64,000 bases of DNA from Flavonifractor sp. An82 (GTDB lineage Bacteria; Bacillota; Clostridia; Oscillospirales; Oscillospiraceae): assembly GCF_002159265.1 (NCBI RefSeq), contig NZ_NFHG01000019.1, positions 1 through 64,000 on the forward strand. The letters are read 5' to 3'. Both the position numbers and the translations under genes were made by a program. The notes beneath the pieces were generated by a model. That model did not search any database. It was not told the DNA's origin and saw nothing but the letters and a program-made list of their open reading frames with translations. The stretch's first letter is position 1, and each line of letters starts with the position of its first letter. Below, in pieces: positions 50,536-57,721 of the stretch.

Positions 50536-51116
50536 TACCTGCTCTCCTTCTTTGTTTTCATGGTGTTATGGACAAAATACAATGTTAAACTAAGTGCTGC
50601 GGCTGCCAACATCAAAGTGATGGAGGAAATGTTCAAGGAGAAAAAGCTGATGCACAGCATCATCAGGGCGGAGCATATCAGGATGCCCTTGGGCAATCTT
50701 TTGGCAGGCATTTTTTGGATGATGCGTATGGCTGCCTCCAATATCAGTAGTCCTACGGCGATTTTTATGCCCCGAAATGCGTTGGCTACCACAGGATACA
50801 TCAAAAAACCATCCAGAAAAAGGGAGAGAAGATAGAGGATTACAAAGGAAGGAAAAACGATGGCAAAGGTAGCGGCGACTGCGCCGGGAAATCCAGCTTG
50901 CCGGTACCCCACGAAGGTCGCGCAGTTGATGGCGATCGGCCCCGGCGTAGATTCTGCGATCACAGTAACATCCATCATTTCATCTTGGGAAATCCACTTC
51001 TTTTGGTCGACACAGTAATGCTCCATCATGGAGATCATGGCATATCCTCCGCCAAAGGTAAAAAGCCCGATTTTGCAAAAGGTCAAAAAGAGATCGGTAT
51101 AACGGTGTCCTTTCAT
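50535..51116 (-). CDS. Chromate transporter half-protein (ChrA-like), first half
   Basis: The protein from ATG 51116 (193 residues) reads MKGHRYTDLFLTFCKIGLFT, FGGGYAMISMMEHYCVDQKK, then AESTPGPIAINCATFVGYRQ. The earlier in-frame start lacks a ribosome site, while GAGGAGGCTGCT precedes this ATG. It lies after the ArsR-family gene, which probably regulates the pair. Confidence 0.9.
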   Translation of the reverse strand: MKGHRYTDLFLTFCKIGLFTFGGGYAMISMMEHYCVDQKKWISQDEMMDVTVIAESTPGPIAINCATFVGYRQAGFPGAVAATFAIVFPSFVILYLLSLFLDGFLMYPVVANAFRGIKIAVGLLILEAAIRIIQKMPAKRLPKGILICSALMMLCISFFSLNISSITLMLAAAALSLTLYFVHNTMKTKKESR

Positions 51117-51135
51117 AGCAGCCTCCTCATGTCTT

Positions 51136-51498
51136 TCATGTATCCGTTCGGCCTGTGTTGGTCCTGCCGGCAAGATGGCAGTGCTCCGCCTCTTTTATCA
51201 TACAGGCACCGTGTTCGGGGCAGCAGGTATCACATGGAATGGCTGCCCAGCTCTCCAGTTCTTTTGCCGTGTCTTTCAGAAGCTGACGATTGACGCTGTA
51301 GTGCATGAAATAGCCGTTTTTTTCTCCGATGACCAGCTCTGTATCCCGTAAAATTTTCAAATGTTGAGAAATGGCTGCTTCTGAAAGATCCAACTGTCTT
51401 GCCAATGCGCGGACACAATAACTACGGCTTAACAGCAATTTCAAAATAGCTCTGCGGGTTTCATCCGACAATGCCTTCCATACTGTGACAGACTTCAT
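51136..51498 (-). CDS. ArsR/SmtB-family regulator
   Basis: The 120-residue protein has the winged helix SDETRRAILKLLLSRSYCVR, LARQLDLSEAAISQHLKILR, then GYFMHYSVNRQLL. A Cys/His-rich end (CDTCCPEHGACMIKEAEHCH) could bind metal or metalloid. It precedes the chromate-type transporter genes on the same strand, 20 bases away. A 40-bp palindrome just upstream is the likely operator. Confidence 0.9.
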   Translation of the reverse strand: MKSVTVWKALSDETRRAILKLLLSRSYCVRALARQLDLSEAAISQHLKILRDTELVIGEKNGYFMHYSVNRQLLKDTAKELESWAAIPCDTCCPEHGACMIKEAEHCHLAGRTNTGRTDT

Positions 51499-51510
51499 TT
51501 CTTCACCTCG

Positions 51511-51550
51511 AGCAGGATATGATTAAGTATACACTTAATCATATCCTGCT
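51511..51550. promoter_or_regulatory. 40-bp perfect palindrome upstream of arsR-type gene
   Basis: Arms of 18 bases, 51511-51528 (AGCAGGATATGATTAAGT) and 51533-51550, pair perfectly around ATAC. The core ATTAAGT-ATAC-ACTTAAT resembles ArsR-type operators. It lies 13 bases before the ArsR start and faces the ZIP promoter; on the + strand a T-run follows, so it could also act as a terminator. Confidence 0.8.
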
Positions 51551-51592
51551 TTTTACAAATGTCAAGCTTATATTGGAACGTAGAGCTTGCCG

Positions 51593-51645
51593 TTGACATA
51601 CCATGAGGAGAGTGATAGAATCAGCGTAGTTAGCCACAGCTAACC
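51593..51645 (+). promoter_or_regulatory. Promoter and operator of the ZIP transporter
   Basis: TTGACA (51593-51598), 17-base spacer, TAGAAT (51616-51621). AGTTAGC-CACA-GCTAACC (51628-51645) starts 6 bases later. Confidence 0.88.
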
Positions 51646-51668
51646 GAAAACAAACAAGGAGGTTTACT

Positions 51669-52472
51669 TTGGACTATACTGTTTTGCTTGCTTTTTTTCT
51701 GACACTGCTGGCTGGGCTCAGCACCGGGATTGGCAGCTGCATCGCGTTTCTCTGTCGGCACACCAACCGAAAATTTTTGTCGGTTTCCCTGGGCTTTTCC
51801 GCGGGTGTCATGATCTATGTCTCCATGATCGAGATATTTTTCAAAGCACAGGATGCGTTGATCGCCGAAATGGGGACCCGCCCCGGCAGTTGGGCGACAG
51901 TTGCGGCGTTTTTCGGTGGTATGCTGGTGATCGCGGTAATCGACAAGCTGATCCCCTCTGCGGAGAATCCCCACGAAGTAAAGCTCATGGAGGACACAGC
52001 GAAGGACGCTCCGCAGCCGGGGCGTTTGATGCGCATGGGCGTTTTTACGGCGCTGGCCATCGCCATCCACAATTTCCCCGAGGGTCTGGCCACCTTTGTA
52101 TCGGCACTCCAGGAGCCGAGCGTAGCCATCCCCATCGTTGTGGCCATCGCCATCCATAATATTCCGGAGGGGATCGCGGTGTCGGTGCCCATTTACCAGG
52201 CCACCGGTTCCCGGCGCAGGGCCTTTTGCTATTCTTTCCTTTCGGGCCTGGCGGAACCTCTGGGGGCTTTGCTGGGATGGCTGGTGCTGCGCCCGATTAT
52301 GAGCGACACGGTATTTGGACTATTGTTTGCGGGAGTTGCTGGCATTATGGTGTTCATTTCCTTTGACGAACTGCTCCCGGCTGCCCGGGAATATGGGGAG
52401 CACCATCTGTCCATCTACGGCCTGATCTCCGGCATGGTGGTCATGGCGATCAGCCTGCTGCTCTTTTTGTAA
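51669..52472 (+). CDS. ZIP-family metal transporter (ZupT-like)
   Basis: The 267-residue protein has the ZIP signatures HNFPEGLATFVSALQEPSVA (segment IV) and HNIPEGIAVSVPIYQATGSR (segment V) and about eight membrane segments. It imports divalent metals such as Fe(II), Zn(II) or Mn(II). The TTG start has AAGGAGG 6 bases upstream. Control by the same operator as feoAB suggests iron or manganese uptake rather than zinc, since the zinc island uses a different operator; this is inference. Confidence 0.94.
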   Translation: MDYTVLLAFFLTLLAGLSTGIGSCIAFLCRHTNRKFLSVSLGFSAGVMIYVSMIEIFFKAQDALIAEMGTRPGSWATVAAFFGGMLVIAVIDKLIPSAENPHEVKLMEDTAKDAPQPGRLMRMGVFTALAIAIHNFPEGLATFVSALQEPSVAIPIVVAIAIHNIPEGIAVSVPIYQATGSRRRAFCYSFLSGLAEPLGALLGWLVLRPIMSDTVFGLLFAGVAGIMVFISFDELLPAAREYGEHHLSIYGLISGMVVMAISLLLFL

Positions 52473-52494
52473 GCCCCAAATTGTAAATATTCTC

Positions 52495-52532
52495 AATAAG
52501 GAGAGGACGGAGTTGCTGGTCCTCTCCTTATT
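52495..52532. terminator. Terminator of the ZIP gene
   Basis: AATAAGGAGAGGAC (52495-52508) and GTCCTCTCCTTATT (52519-52532) form a 14-bp stem followed by TGCTTATTT. Confidence 0.9.
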
Positions 52533-52564
52533 TGCTTATTTCAAGAATAATTCCACCACGGAAA

Positions 52565-52619
52565 TTGATTTCAGGCCTGAAATGGAGTATAGTGAATATG
52601 TAGTTAGCAATTGCTAATC
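52565..52619 (+). promoter_or_regulatory. Promoter and operator of the ATC-hydrolase cluster
   Basis: TTGATT (52565-52570), 17-base spacer, TATAGT (52588-52593). AGTTAGC-AATT-GCTAATC (52602-52619) starts 8 bases later. It heads a six-gene run to 57018. Confidence 0.85.
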
Positions 52620-52674
52620 AAAAAGAACTATGAGAAGAACGGAACTTTGATACCCGGCGGCAAGGAGGGACGTC

Positions 52675-53394
52675 ATGCATCCGTATTATCAAAAAAATAA
52701 GAGCAAACTCAGGCGGGAAATGGATGGATATCTGAAGCTTATCAGGCCGGAGATCGAGGAGATCTTCGGGAAGCCCTATCCCCTGGTTTTCACTGAAATC
52801 TGGAATGATTACGAGCAAGAGATGTTGGAGCATTTCCCCTTTATCGGCGGAGACAGTAGCAGTGGCACCAGAAATCTGACCGGATGTATGTTCTTTGTTT
52901 CTATCGGAGTGGTTGGCAAACAGTACGGCCTTTCCACCCGCGACTGGGGACGATTGGCCACCACACTCTATGAGCGGTATTTTGAGAGAATTCCCAAGCT
53001 GCTGCGACGGTTAGTCGGCGGACTATTCAATTGCTGCCCTGATCTTATCAACAAAGCGTTGCGGCGAAAAGACAGAAGGAATGCAGAAAACGCCGCAAAA
53101 AATCCGGGCAGCTTTGTGACAAAGACCCAGACACCCACTGCCGAGTATCCCGTTATCTACCACAATCAGGTTTGCCCGATTTGCGAATTCTGCAAAGAAA
53201 GAGGATACATGGAGTATCTGCCTTATATGTGCAACCTGGACTATGTGATGTTCCGGGCTTTTGGTGTTGCCCTGTACAGGGAAAAGACCTGTGCGACCGG
53301 GGATGGACTATGCGACTTCAAGATGAAGAGGGGTGTACCCATTCCCGGTGTGTGGCCGCCTCATATTCTGGATGAATCGGATCCTCTGAAGTAA
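52675..53394 (+). CDS. L-2-amino-thiazoline-4-carboxylate hydrolase-like protein
   Basis: The 239-residue protein resembles the ATC hydrolase (AtcA-type) family, which opens the thiazoline ring of 2-amino-thiazoline-4-carboxylate. Visible family features are FIGGDSSSGTRNLTGCMFFV, GVVGKQYGLSTRDWGRLATT, VCPICEFCKERGYMEYLPYM, CNLDYVMFRAFGVALYREKT and CATGDGLCDFKMKRG. Cys residues in VCPICEFC, YMCN and LCDFKM may bind metal. AAGGAGG precedes the ATG. It heads a cluster with methyltransferases and an alpha/beta hydrolase, so a related but different substrate is likely. Confidence 0.85.
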   Translation: MHPYYQKNKSKLRREMDGYLKLIRPEIEEIFGKPYPLVFTEIWNDYEQEMLEHFPFIGGDSSSGTRNLTGCMFFVSIGVVGKQYGLSTRDWGRLATTLYERYFERIPKLLRRLVGGLFNCCPDLINKALRRKDRRNAENAAKNPGSFVTKTQTPTAEYPVIYHNQVCPICEFCKERGYMEYLPYMCNLDYVMFRAFGVALYREKTCATGDGLCDFKMKRGVPIPGVWPPHILDESDPLK

Positions 53395-53456
53395 TGGTGA
53401 CATTTCAAATGGGACTTTTTTCCGCTTAACCCGCTTGCAGGTGAAAGGGGATGTGT

Positions 53457-53972
53457 ATGAACTGGACGCGCACCATCTTAGACGGGCTCGCTATGGCAGC
53501 CTACTTCAACTTGTTCGCTGGGTTGGTCGCACTGTATCGCCCCCGGCTAATGTTCCACTGTTATCCGCCTGCCATCATCAAGGCAGCGAAAGATCCGCCC
53601 ACTGGGGCGGAAAACCGTTTTTACTGGCTATGGATCTGTTTCGGAGAGTTGCTGCCTCTCCTTCTTTACGGTGCGGTCAGCTCTGTGGAGGGCGGGACAA
53701 CAGGGTTCTGGCGTCTGGCCCTGACCGGATATATCCAGTGGATGATGGTCAATTTCTGTGACCTGTTCTTTCTGGATTTCTGGCTGATCCAGGGAAAAGC
53801 GAAAGCCCGGTTTGTCATCCCCGGTACGGAGGGGCATCCCGGCTATGGGTTCAAGGCATGGATGAAGAGCTACGCTCTGCCGGAACACCTGCTCCAGTGG
53901 CCGCTCATCCTTTGCCCTATCCTGACAGCGGCTCAGGCGGGGCTGGGCCTGCTGCTGCAAAAAATAGGATGA
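53457..53972 (+). CDS. Unrecognised four-helix membrane protein A
   Basis: About 171 residues with roughly four membrane segments (LDGLAMAAYFNLFAGLVALY, LWICFGELLPLLLYGAVS, WMMVNFCDLFFLDFWL, LLQWPLILCPILTAAQAGLG). A polar stretch after segment three reads KARFVIPGTEGHPGYGFKAW. The same layout, NxxDLxxxDx and RFxxxGTE, occurs in the protein at 54824, so the two are paralogues. ATG 53457 lies 6 bases after AAGGGG; ATG 53451 is less well placed. Function unknown. Confidence 0.78.
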   Translation: MNWTRTILDGLAMAAYFNLFAGLVALYRPRLMFHCYPPAIIKAAKDPPTGAENRFYWLWICFGELLPLLLYGAVSSVEGGTTGFWRLALTGYIQWMMVNFCDLFFLDFWLIQGKAKARFVIPGTEGHPGYGFKAWMKSYALPEHLLQWPLILCPILTAAQAGLGLLLQKIG

Positions 53973-53979
53973 ACAGGAG

Positions 53980-54705
53980 ATGGTTCTAATCAAAGAAAAG
54001 CAAAAGCAGCAAAACATGATCCACCTTGGCACCCATGGTGAAGATTACGGGAACTGGATGTCAAACCCGGTCTTATACACAATCGGAGGGCTTCTCGTGG
54101 TGACGGGAGCGGTGGCTTCCCTGGCATCCACAGTGTTTCATGTCACGGTGCTGAGCGGATTGGCGTTAATTGCCGCGATTTCACTGCTGTTGTTGCTCTG
54201 CTGGTGCGGCTGGATCCGGAGGCAGTATGCGTTCGGCGGTGGAGGAATGATGGAGCGCGTCCACCACACCGTCCTTTCCTATCTGGATTTTGACGGACAG
54301 GGACAGCTTCTGGACGTGGGCTGCGGCTCCGGCGCACTGTCCATCCGGGTGGCCCTCATCTGGCCGGATGCCCAAGTCACCGGCATCGACTATTGGGGTG
54401 CAGCCTATGGCTACGGACAGATTATGTGCGAAAGGAATTCCGCCAGTGAAGGCGTAGCGGCTCGGTGCCGGTTTCAGCATGGGGACGCCAACCATCTGGA
54501 TTTTACGGATGAGAGCTTTGACGCCGTGGTGAGCAACTATGTGTATCACAACATCACCAGTGCGGACAAGCGGGCGCTGCTGATGGAAACGCTGCGGGTT
54601 CTGAAAAAGGGCGGCGTGTTTGCGCTGAACGATGAGATGAAGCCCCGGATGTACGGGGATATGGAGGAATTTGCCCAGGAGCTGCGGGACATGGGCTATC
54701 AGTAG
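53980..54705 (+). CDS. Class I SAM-dependent methyltransferase with membrane anchor; possible premature stop
   Basis: The frame begins with a cytosolic GTHGEDYGNWMSNP motif and two membrane helices (residues about 30-80), then motif I LLDVGCGSGALSIRVALIWP, IDYWGAAYGYGQIMCERNSA and FDAVVSNYVYHNI. After MGYQ a TAG at 54703-54705 ends it, but the same frame goes on for 35 codons (VRLVDTAGEVFGSRRRAV and more) to TGA at 54811, which looks like the family's real C-terminus. The TAG may be a point mutation or read-through site. Two membrane helices before a methyltransferase domain suggest a lipid or membrane-bound substrate. Confidence 0.85.
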   Translation: MVLIKEKQKQQNMIHLGTHGEDYGNWMSNPVLYTIGGLLVVTGAVASLASTVFHVTVLSGLALIAAISLLLLLCWCGWIRRQYAFGGGGMMERVHHTVLSYLDFDGQGQLLDVGCGSGALSIRVALIWPDAQVTGIDYWGAAYGYGQIMCERNSASEGVAARCRFQHGDANHLDFTDESFDAVVSNYVYHNITSADKRALLMETLRVLKKGGVFALNDEMKPRMYGDMEEFAQELRDMGYQ

Positions 54706-54823
54706 GTGCGGCTGGTGGATACAGCCGGAGAAGTCTTTGGCTCCCGCCGGCGGGCAGTTATGATGATGCTGGGCGAGTCACGGATGCTGTGGGACGGAAA
54801 TAATTGGAGATGAGAGATGGGAG

Positions 54824-55327
54824 ATGGTTCAAATGCTGCTGGCAGAAGGTGTTTTCCTGTGTACCCTGTTTTGGGGTGTTTGCTGGTTTGGCACCGGGAG
54901 CGATGAAAAAAATATCCGCAATTTTTCGTCTTACCCGGAAGTGGTGCAGAAGATTGTAATTCTCCGCCCGGAGCTGGCGGGAAGGATTCGACGACGAGTC
55001 CCTGTGGTCGTCTTCGCAAACAATCTGCTTCTGTTTACTGTACTTCTTTTTGCACTGGGACTTCTTACCCGTCAGGAGGAATTTGCAGGAAACTTTTTGA
55101 ACACATTGCTTTTAGGGCAGGCGCTAAACCTGTTTGATTTATTGGTAATCGACCTACTCTGGTGGCGGCATACCCGGCGGGTACGCTTCACTGGTACAGA
55201 AAACCAACCGAAGCTGTACGCTGATCCAGGAAAGCACATCTCGGCTTTTCTGCGCGGAGTTGTGATGTTTCTGCTTATTGCGTTCATCGATGGCTATTTG
55301 CTCACTAAGATTCAAATAGGAGGATGA
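54824..55327 (+). CDS. Unrecognised four-helix membrane protein B
   Basis: The 167-residue protein has about four membrane segments (MLLAEGVFLCTLFWGVCWFG, VVVFANNLLLFTVLLFALGL, GQALNLFDLLVIDLLWW, AFLRGVVMFLLIAFIDGYLL). NLFDLLVIDLL and RFTGTENQPKLYADPG match NFCDLFFLDFW and RFVIPGTEGHPGYG in protein A, so they are distant paralogues. It overlaps the next gene's leader (ATGACC). Function unknown; a shared ligand or complex with the methyltransferase is plausible. Confidence 0.75.
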   Translation: MVQMLLAEGVFLCTLFWGVCWFGTGSDEKNIRNFSSYPEVVQKIVILRPELAGRIRRRVPVVVFANNLLLFTVLLFALGLLTRQEEFAGNFLNTLLLGQALNLFDLLVIDLLWWRHTRRVRFTGTENQPKLYADPGKHISAFLRGVVMFLLIAFIDGYLLTKIQIGG

Positions 55328-55329
55328 CC

Positions 55330-56136
55330 ATGTCCAAGTTAGGTGTTGTAGAGGATACCTTGTTTATCCCCATGCTGGGCAGGCTCTACGCCAGCCAGCA
55401 TTGTCCGCAGATCCTGCACGATGAAAAGGCATTGCAGCTGAAAGGGCAACTGCCGCCCGGTCTGTTGGAGCAGAAGGGGCAGAGCCAGTACACCCTGCTG
55501 GCCTCTGCTGTCCGGTCGGCCAATATGGATCGGTTCATCCGGGCATTTCTGGAGCGCAGGCCGGATGGTATCATTGTCCAGCTTGGATGCGGTTTGGAAA
55601 CGACGTATCATCGCTGCGACAACGGTCACACTCGCTGGTACGCTGTGGATCTGCCCCATGTGGTGGAATACCGGCGGGATCTGCTGCCGGAGCCGGAGCG
55701 GGAAACCTACCTTGCTGGGGATGCCTTTGCCGAGGACTGGATCAGGCGGATCCGCGCTGATGTGCCGGATGCTCCCATCCTGGTTACTGCTGGCGGACTG
55801 TTCCACTATTTTGAGGAGGCTAAGGTTGTGGGGCTGTTCCGAATGCTGCAGCAATTCGGAAAGATCCAACTTGTCTTTGATGCTGTGAGCAAAAGTGGTA
55901 TGTCCATGATGCGGAAGAGGTACATGAAGCAGGTAGGTCACGCCGATGCCCGGATGTTTTTCTATGTGGATTTAGCGGCGGAACTGGCCGGGAAAATCGG
56001 CGGTGGGGCCGAAGTTCTTGTCCAGGAACCGTACTATTGCCATATCCGCAAAGACGGTCTGCAATTTTTCACAAAGGTCAGCATGGCGGTTTCGGATCGT
56101 TGGTGTATGGTGAAGATGATACAGCTCAAATTGTAA
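55330..56136 (+). CDS. LCM-type (leucine carboxyl methyltransferase family) SAM methyltransferase
   Basis: The 268-residue protein has SAM motifs IIVQLGCGLETTYHRCDN, WYAVDLPHVVEYRRDLLPEP and PILVTAGGLFHYFEEAKVVG of the LCMT/Omt family, which esterifies carboxylates or methylates small molecules. AGGAGG is 6 bases before ATG 55330; ATG 55324 is too close. It overlaps the previous gene by leader sequence. With the neighbouring methyltransferase it gives the cluster two methylation steps. Confidence 0.88.
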   Translation: MSKLGVVEDTLFIPMLGRLYASQHCPQILHDEKALQLKGQLPPGLLEQKGQSQYTLLASAVRSANMDRFIRAFLERRPDGIIVQLGCGLETTYHRCDNGHTRWYAVDLPHVVEYRRDLLPEPERETYLAGDAFAEDWIRRIRADVPDAPILVTAGGLFHYFEEAKVVGLFRMLQQFGKIQLVFDAVSKSGMSMMRKRYMKQVGHADARMFFYVDLAAELAGKIGGGAEVLVQEPYYCHIRKDGLQFFTKVSMAVSDRWCMVKMIQLKL

Positions 56137-56154
56137 AAAGTGGGGGAAGCTACG

Positions 56155-57018
56155 ATGAATATAGCGGAATTTCGCCAAATATACCCGACAGACACACTGT
56201 TGTTGCCCAGCGGAAAATCCTTTCCCTACCGCTACTACAAGAACCCACAGGCAAAGGTGACCATTGCTTTGCTGACAGGAGGACTGGGTTTGTCCGATCT
56301 GTTTTATTTTCATTTTGATCGCCTGGCCAAGGAGTTTTCTGTCCTTACCTTCGACTATCCCATCTGCTTTGCTGACAACAAGGCTCTTGCGCAGGCAGTG
56401 GCTGAACTTCTGCATCACCTCGGAGAGAAAGTCTGGCTTGTGGGACAATCTCTTGGAGGCGTTGTGGCGCAGATTATTGCTGCCCGTCATCCGGAGGTAG
56501 TGGCAGGTCTGGTTCTTTCCAACACCTGTTCTCTTTCCCAAGACATGAGTCCTTCTGCCCATGCCCATCTGATGAACATGATCAGAAGCCAGGAGAAATT
56601 CAAAAAACTGCTCTCAATCCTGCCCCTTTCCACGGTCAAACAATCCATCAAACGGGTCGTTATGGATCATAAAAAAGGTGAATTGACCCCGACGGAAAAA
56701 GCAGTTATGGAAGAATTATGCGATATCATGATGGAACGTCTGACAAAAGAATATGAACGCCACATGATAGACCTGCTGATCGACGCACAAAACCATTTGG
56801 GAATGACGAATGAGACCTTCGTCCCATGGGACAACAGGGTTTTACTGATGTTGTCCGAAGACGATACCACATTCACACAGGACTGCAAGGACGCCCTGAT
56901 TGCGGTGATGCCAAACCCCACTGTCGTTACCAATCTGACCGGAGGACACCTTGCCCTGCTGTTTCGATTGGAGGAACATATCCAATGCATCGCTGCGTAT
57001 GTTTCTGCGCGCGTATAA
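56155..57018 (+). CDS. Alpha/beta hydrolase
   Basis: The 287-residue protein has the alpha/beta-hydrolase core: TIALLTGGLGLSDLFYFHFD, LVGQSLGGVVAQIIAARHPE (nucleophile elbow GQSLGG), LVLSNTC, VLLMLSEDDTTF with the acid Asp, and GGHLALLFRLEEHI with the histidine. It is the last gene of the cluster, 18 bases after the LCM-type gene. A role in releasing or hydrolysing an ester or thioester product is plausible but unproven. GGGGGAAG precedes ATG 56155. Confidence 0.9.
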   Translation: MNIAEFRQIYPTDTLLLPSGKSFPYRYYKNPQAKVTIALLTGGLGLSDLFYFHFDRLAKEFSVLTFDYPICFADNKALAQAVAELLHHLGEKVWLVGQSLGGVVAQIIAARHPEVVAGLVLSNTCSLSQDMSPSAHAHLMNMIRSQEKFKKLLSILPLSTVKQSIKRVVMDHKKGELTPTEKAVMEELCDIMMERLTKEYERHMIDLLIDAQNHLGMTNETFVPWDNRVLLMLSEDDTTFTQDCKDALIAVMPNPTVVTNLTGGHLALLFRLEEHIQCIAAYVSARV

Positions 57019-57070
57019 AAAAGAGGCTTTTCATTTCTATGTTTGCTCTCAGTCTGACGGAAGGTTTTTC

Positions 57071-57125
57071 TTGACGGCAAGCCGGGAGTTTTGTATAATC
57101 ACCTTGCGGTTAGCGATAGCTAACC
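57071..57125 (+). promoter_or_regulatory. Consensus promoter and perfect operator of ahpC
   Basis: TTGACG (57071-57076), 17-base spacer, TATAAT (57094-57099). GGTTAGC-GATA-GCTAACC (57108-57125) starts 8 bases later and is the second perfect copy of the operator. Confidence 0.93.
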
Positions 57126-57154
57126 AATAAAATGTTGAATGGAGGTACTATCCT

Positions 57155-57718
57155 ATGTCCCTGATTCAGAAAGAAATTGCCGATTTTACCGTTCAGTGCT
57201 ACCAGAACAACGCCTTCCGCGCTGTCAGCAAGGCGGATGTGCTGGGTAAGTGGAGCGTGTTTTTCTTCTATCCCGCTGACTTCACCTTCGTCTGCCCCAC
57301 GGAACTGGAGGATCTGGCCAACCTCTACGAGAAGTTCCAGGCGGTGGGCTGCGAGATCTACGCCGTCTCCTGCGACACTCATTTCGTCCACAAGGCCTGG
57401 CACGACGCCTCGGAGCGCATTCAGAAGATCCAGTATCCCATGCTGGCCGATCCCACCCATTGCCTGTCCAAGGATTTTGAGGTCTACATTGAAGCCGACG
57501 GACTGGCAGAGCGCGGCAGCTTTATCGTGAACCCGGAGGGGAAGATCGTGGCCTATGAGGTCAACGCCGGCAACGTGGGCCGCAATGCCGACGAGCTGCT
57601 GCGGAAGGTCCAGGCCTGCCAGTTTGTGGCGGAGCATGGGGACGAGGTTTGCCCCGCCAAGTGGCAGCCCGGCGCCGAGACCCTGAAGCCCAGCCTGGAT
57701 CTGGTGGGCCAGCTGTAA
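57155..57718 (+). CDS. ahpC: AhpC-type 2-Cys peroxiredoxin
   Basis: The 187-residue protein has FFYPADFTFVCPTELEDLAN with peroxidatic Cys47 and the resolving motif DEVCPAKWQPGAETLKPSLD near residue 166. It detoxifies H2O2 and organic peroxides and is reduced by the reductase encoded 3 bases downstream. The usual length is 187. It is controlled by a strong promoter with the perfect operator, unlike the PerR-type control of many ahpC genes. Confidence 0.97.
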   Translation: MSLIQKEIADFTVQCYQNNAFRAVSKADVLGKWSVFFFYPADFTFVCPTELEDLANLYEKFQAVGCEIYAVSCDTHFVHKAWHDASERIQKIQYPMLADPTHCLSKDFEVYIEADGLAERGSFIVNPEGKIVAYEVNAGNVGRNADELLRKVQACQFVAEHGDEVCPAKWQPGAETLKPSLDLVGQL

Positions 57719-57721
57719 GCC

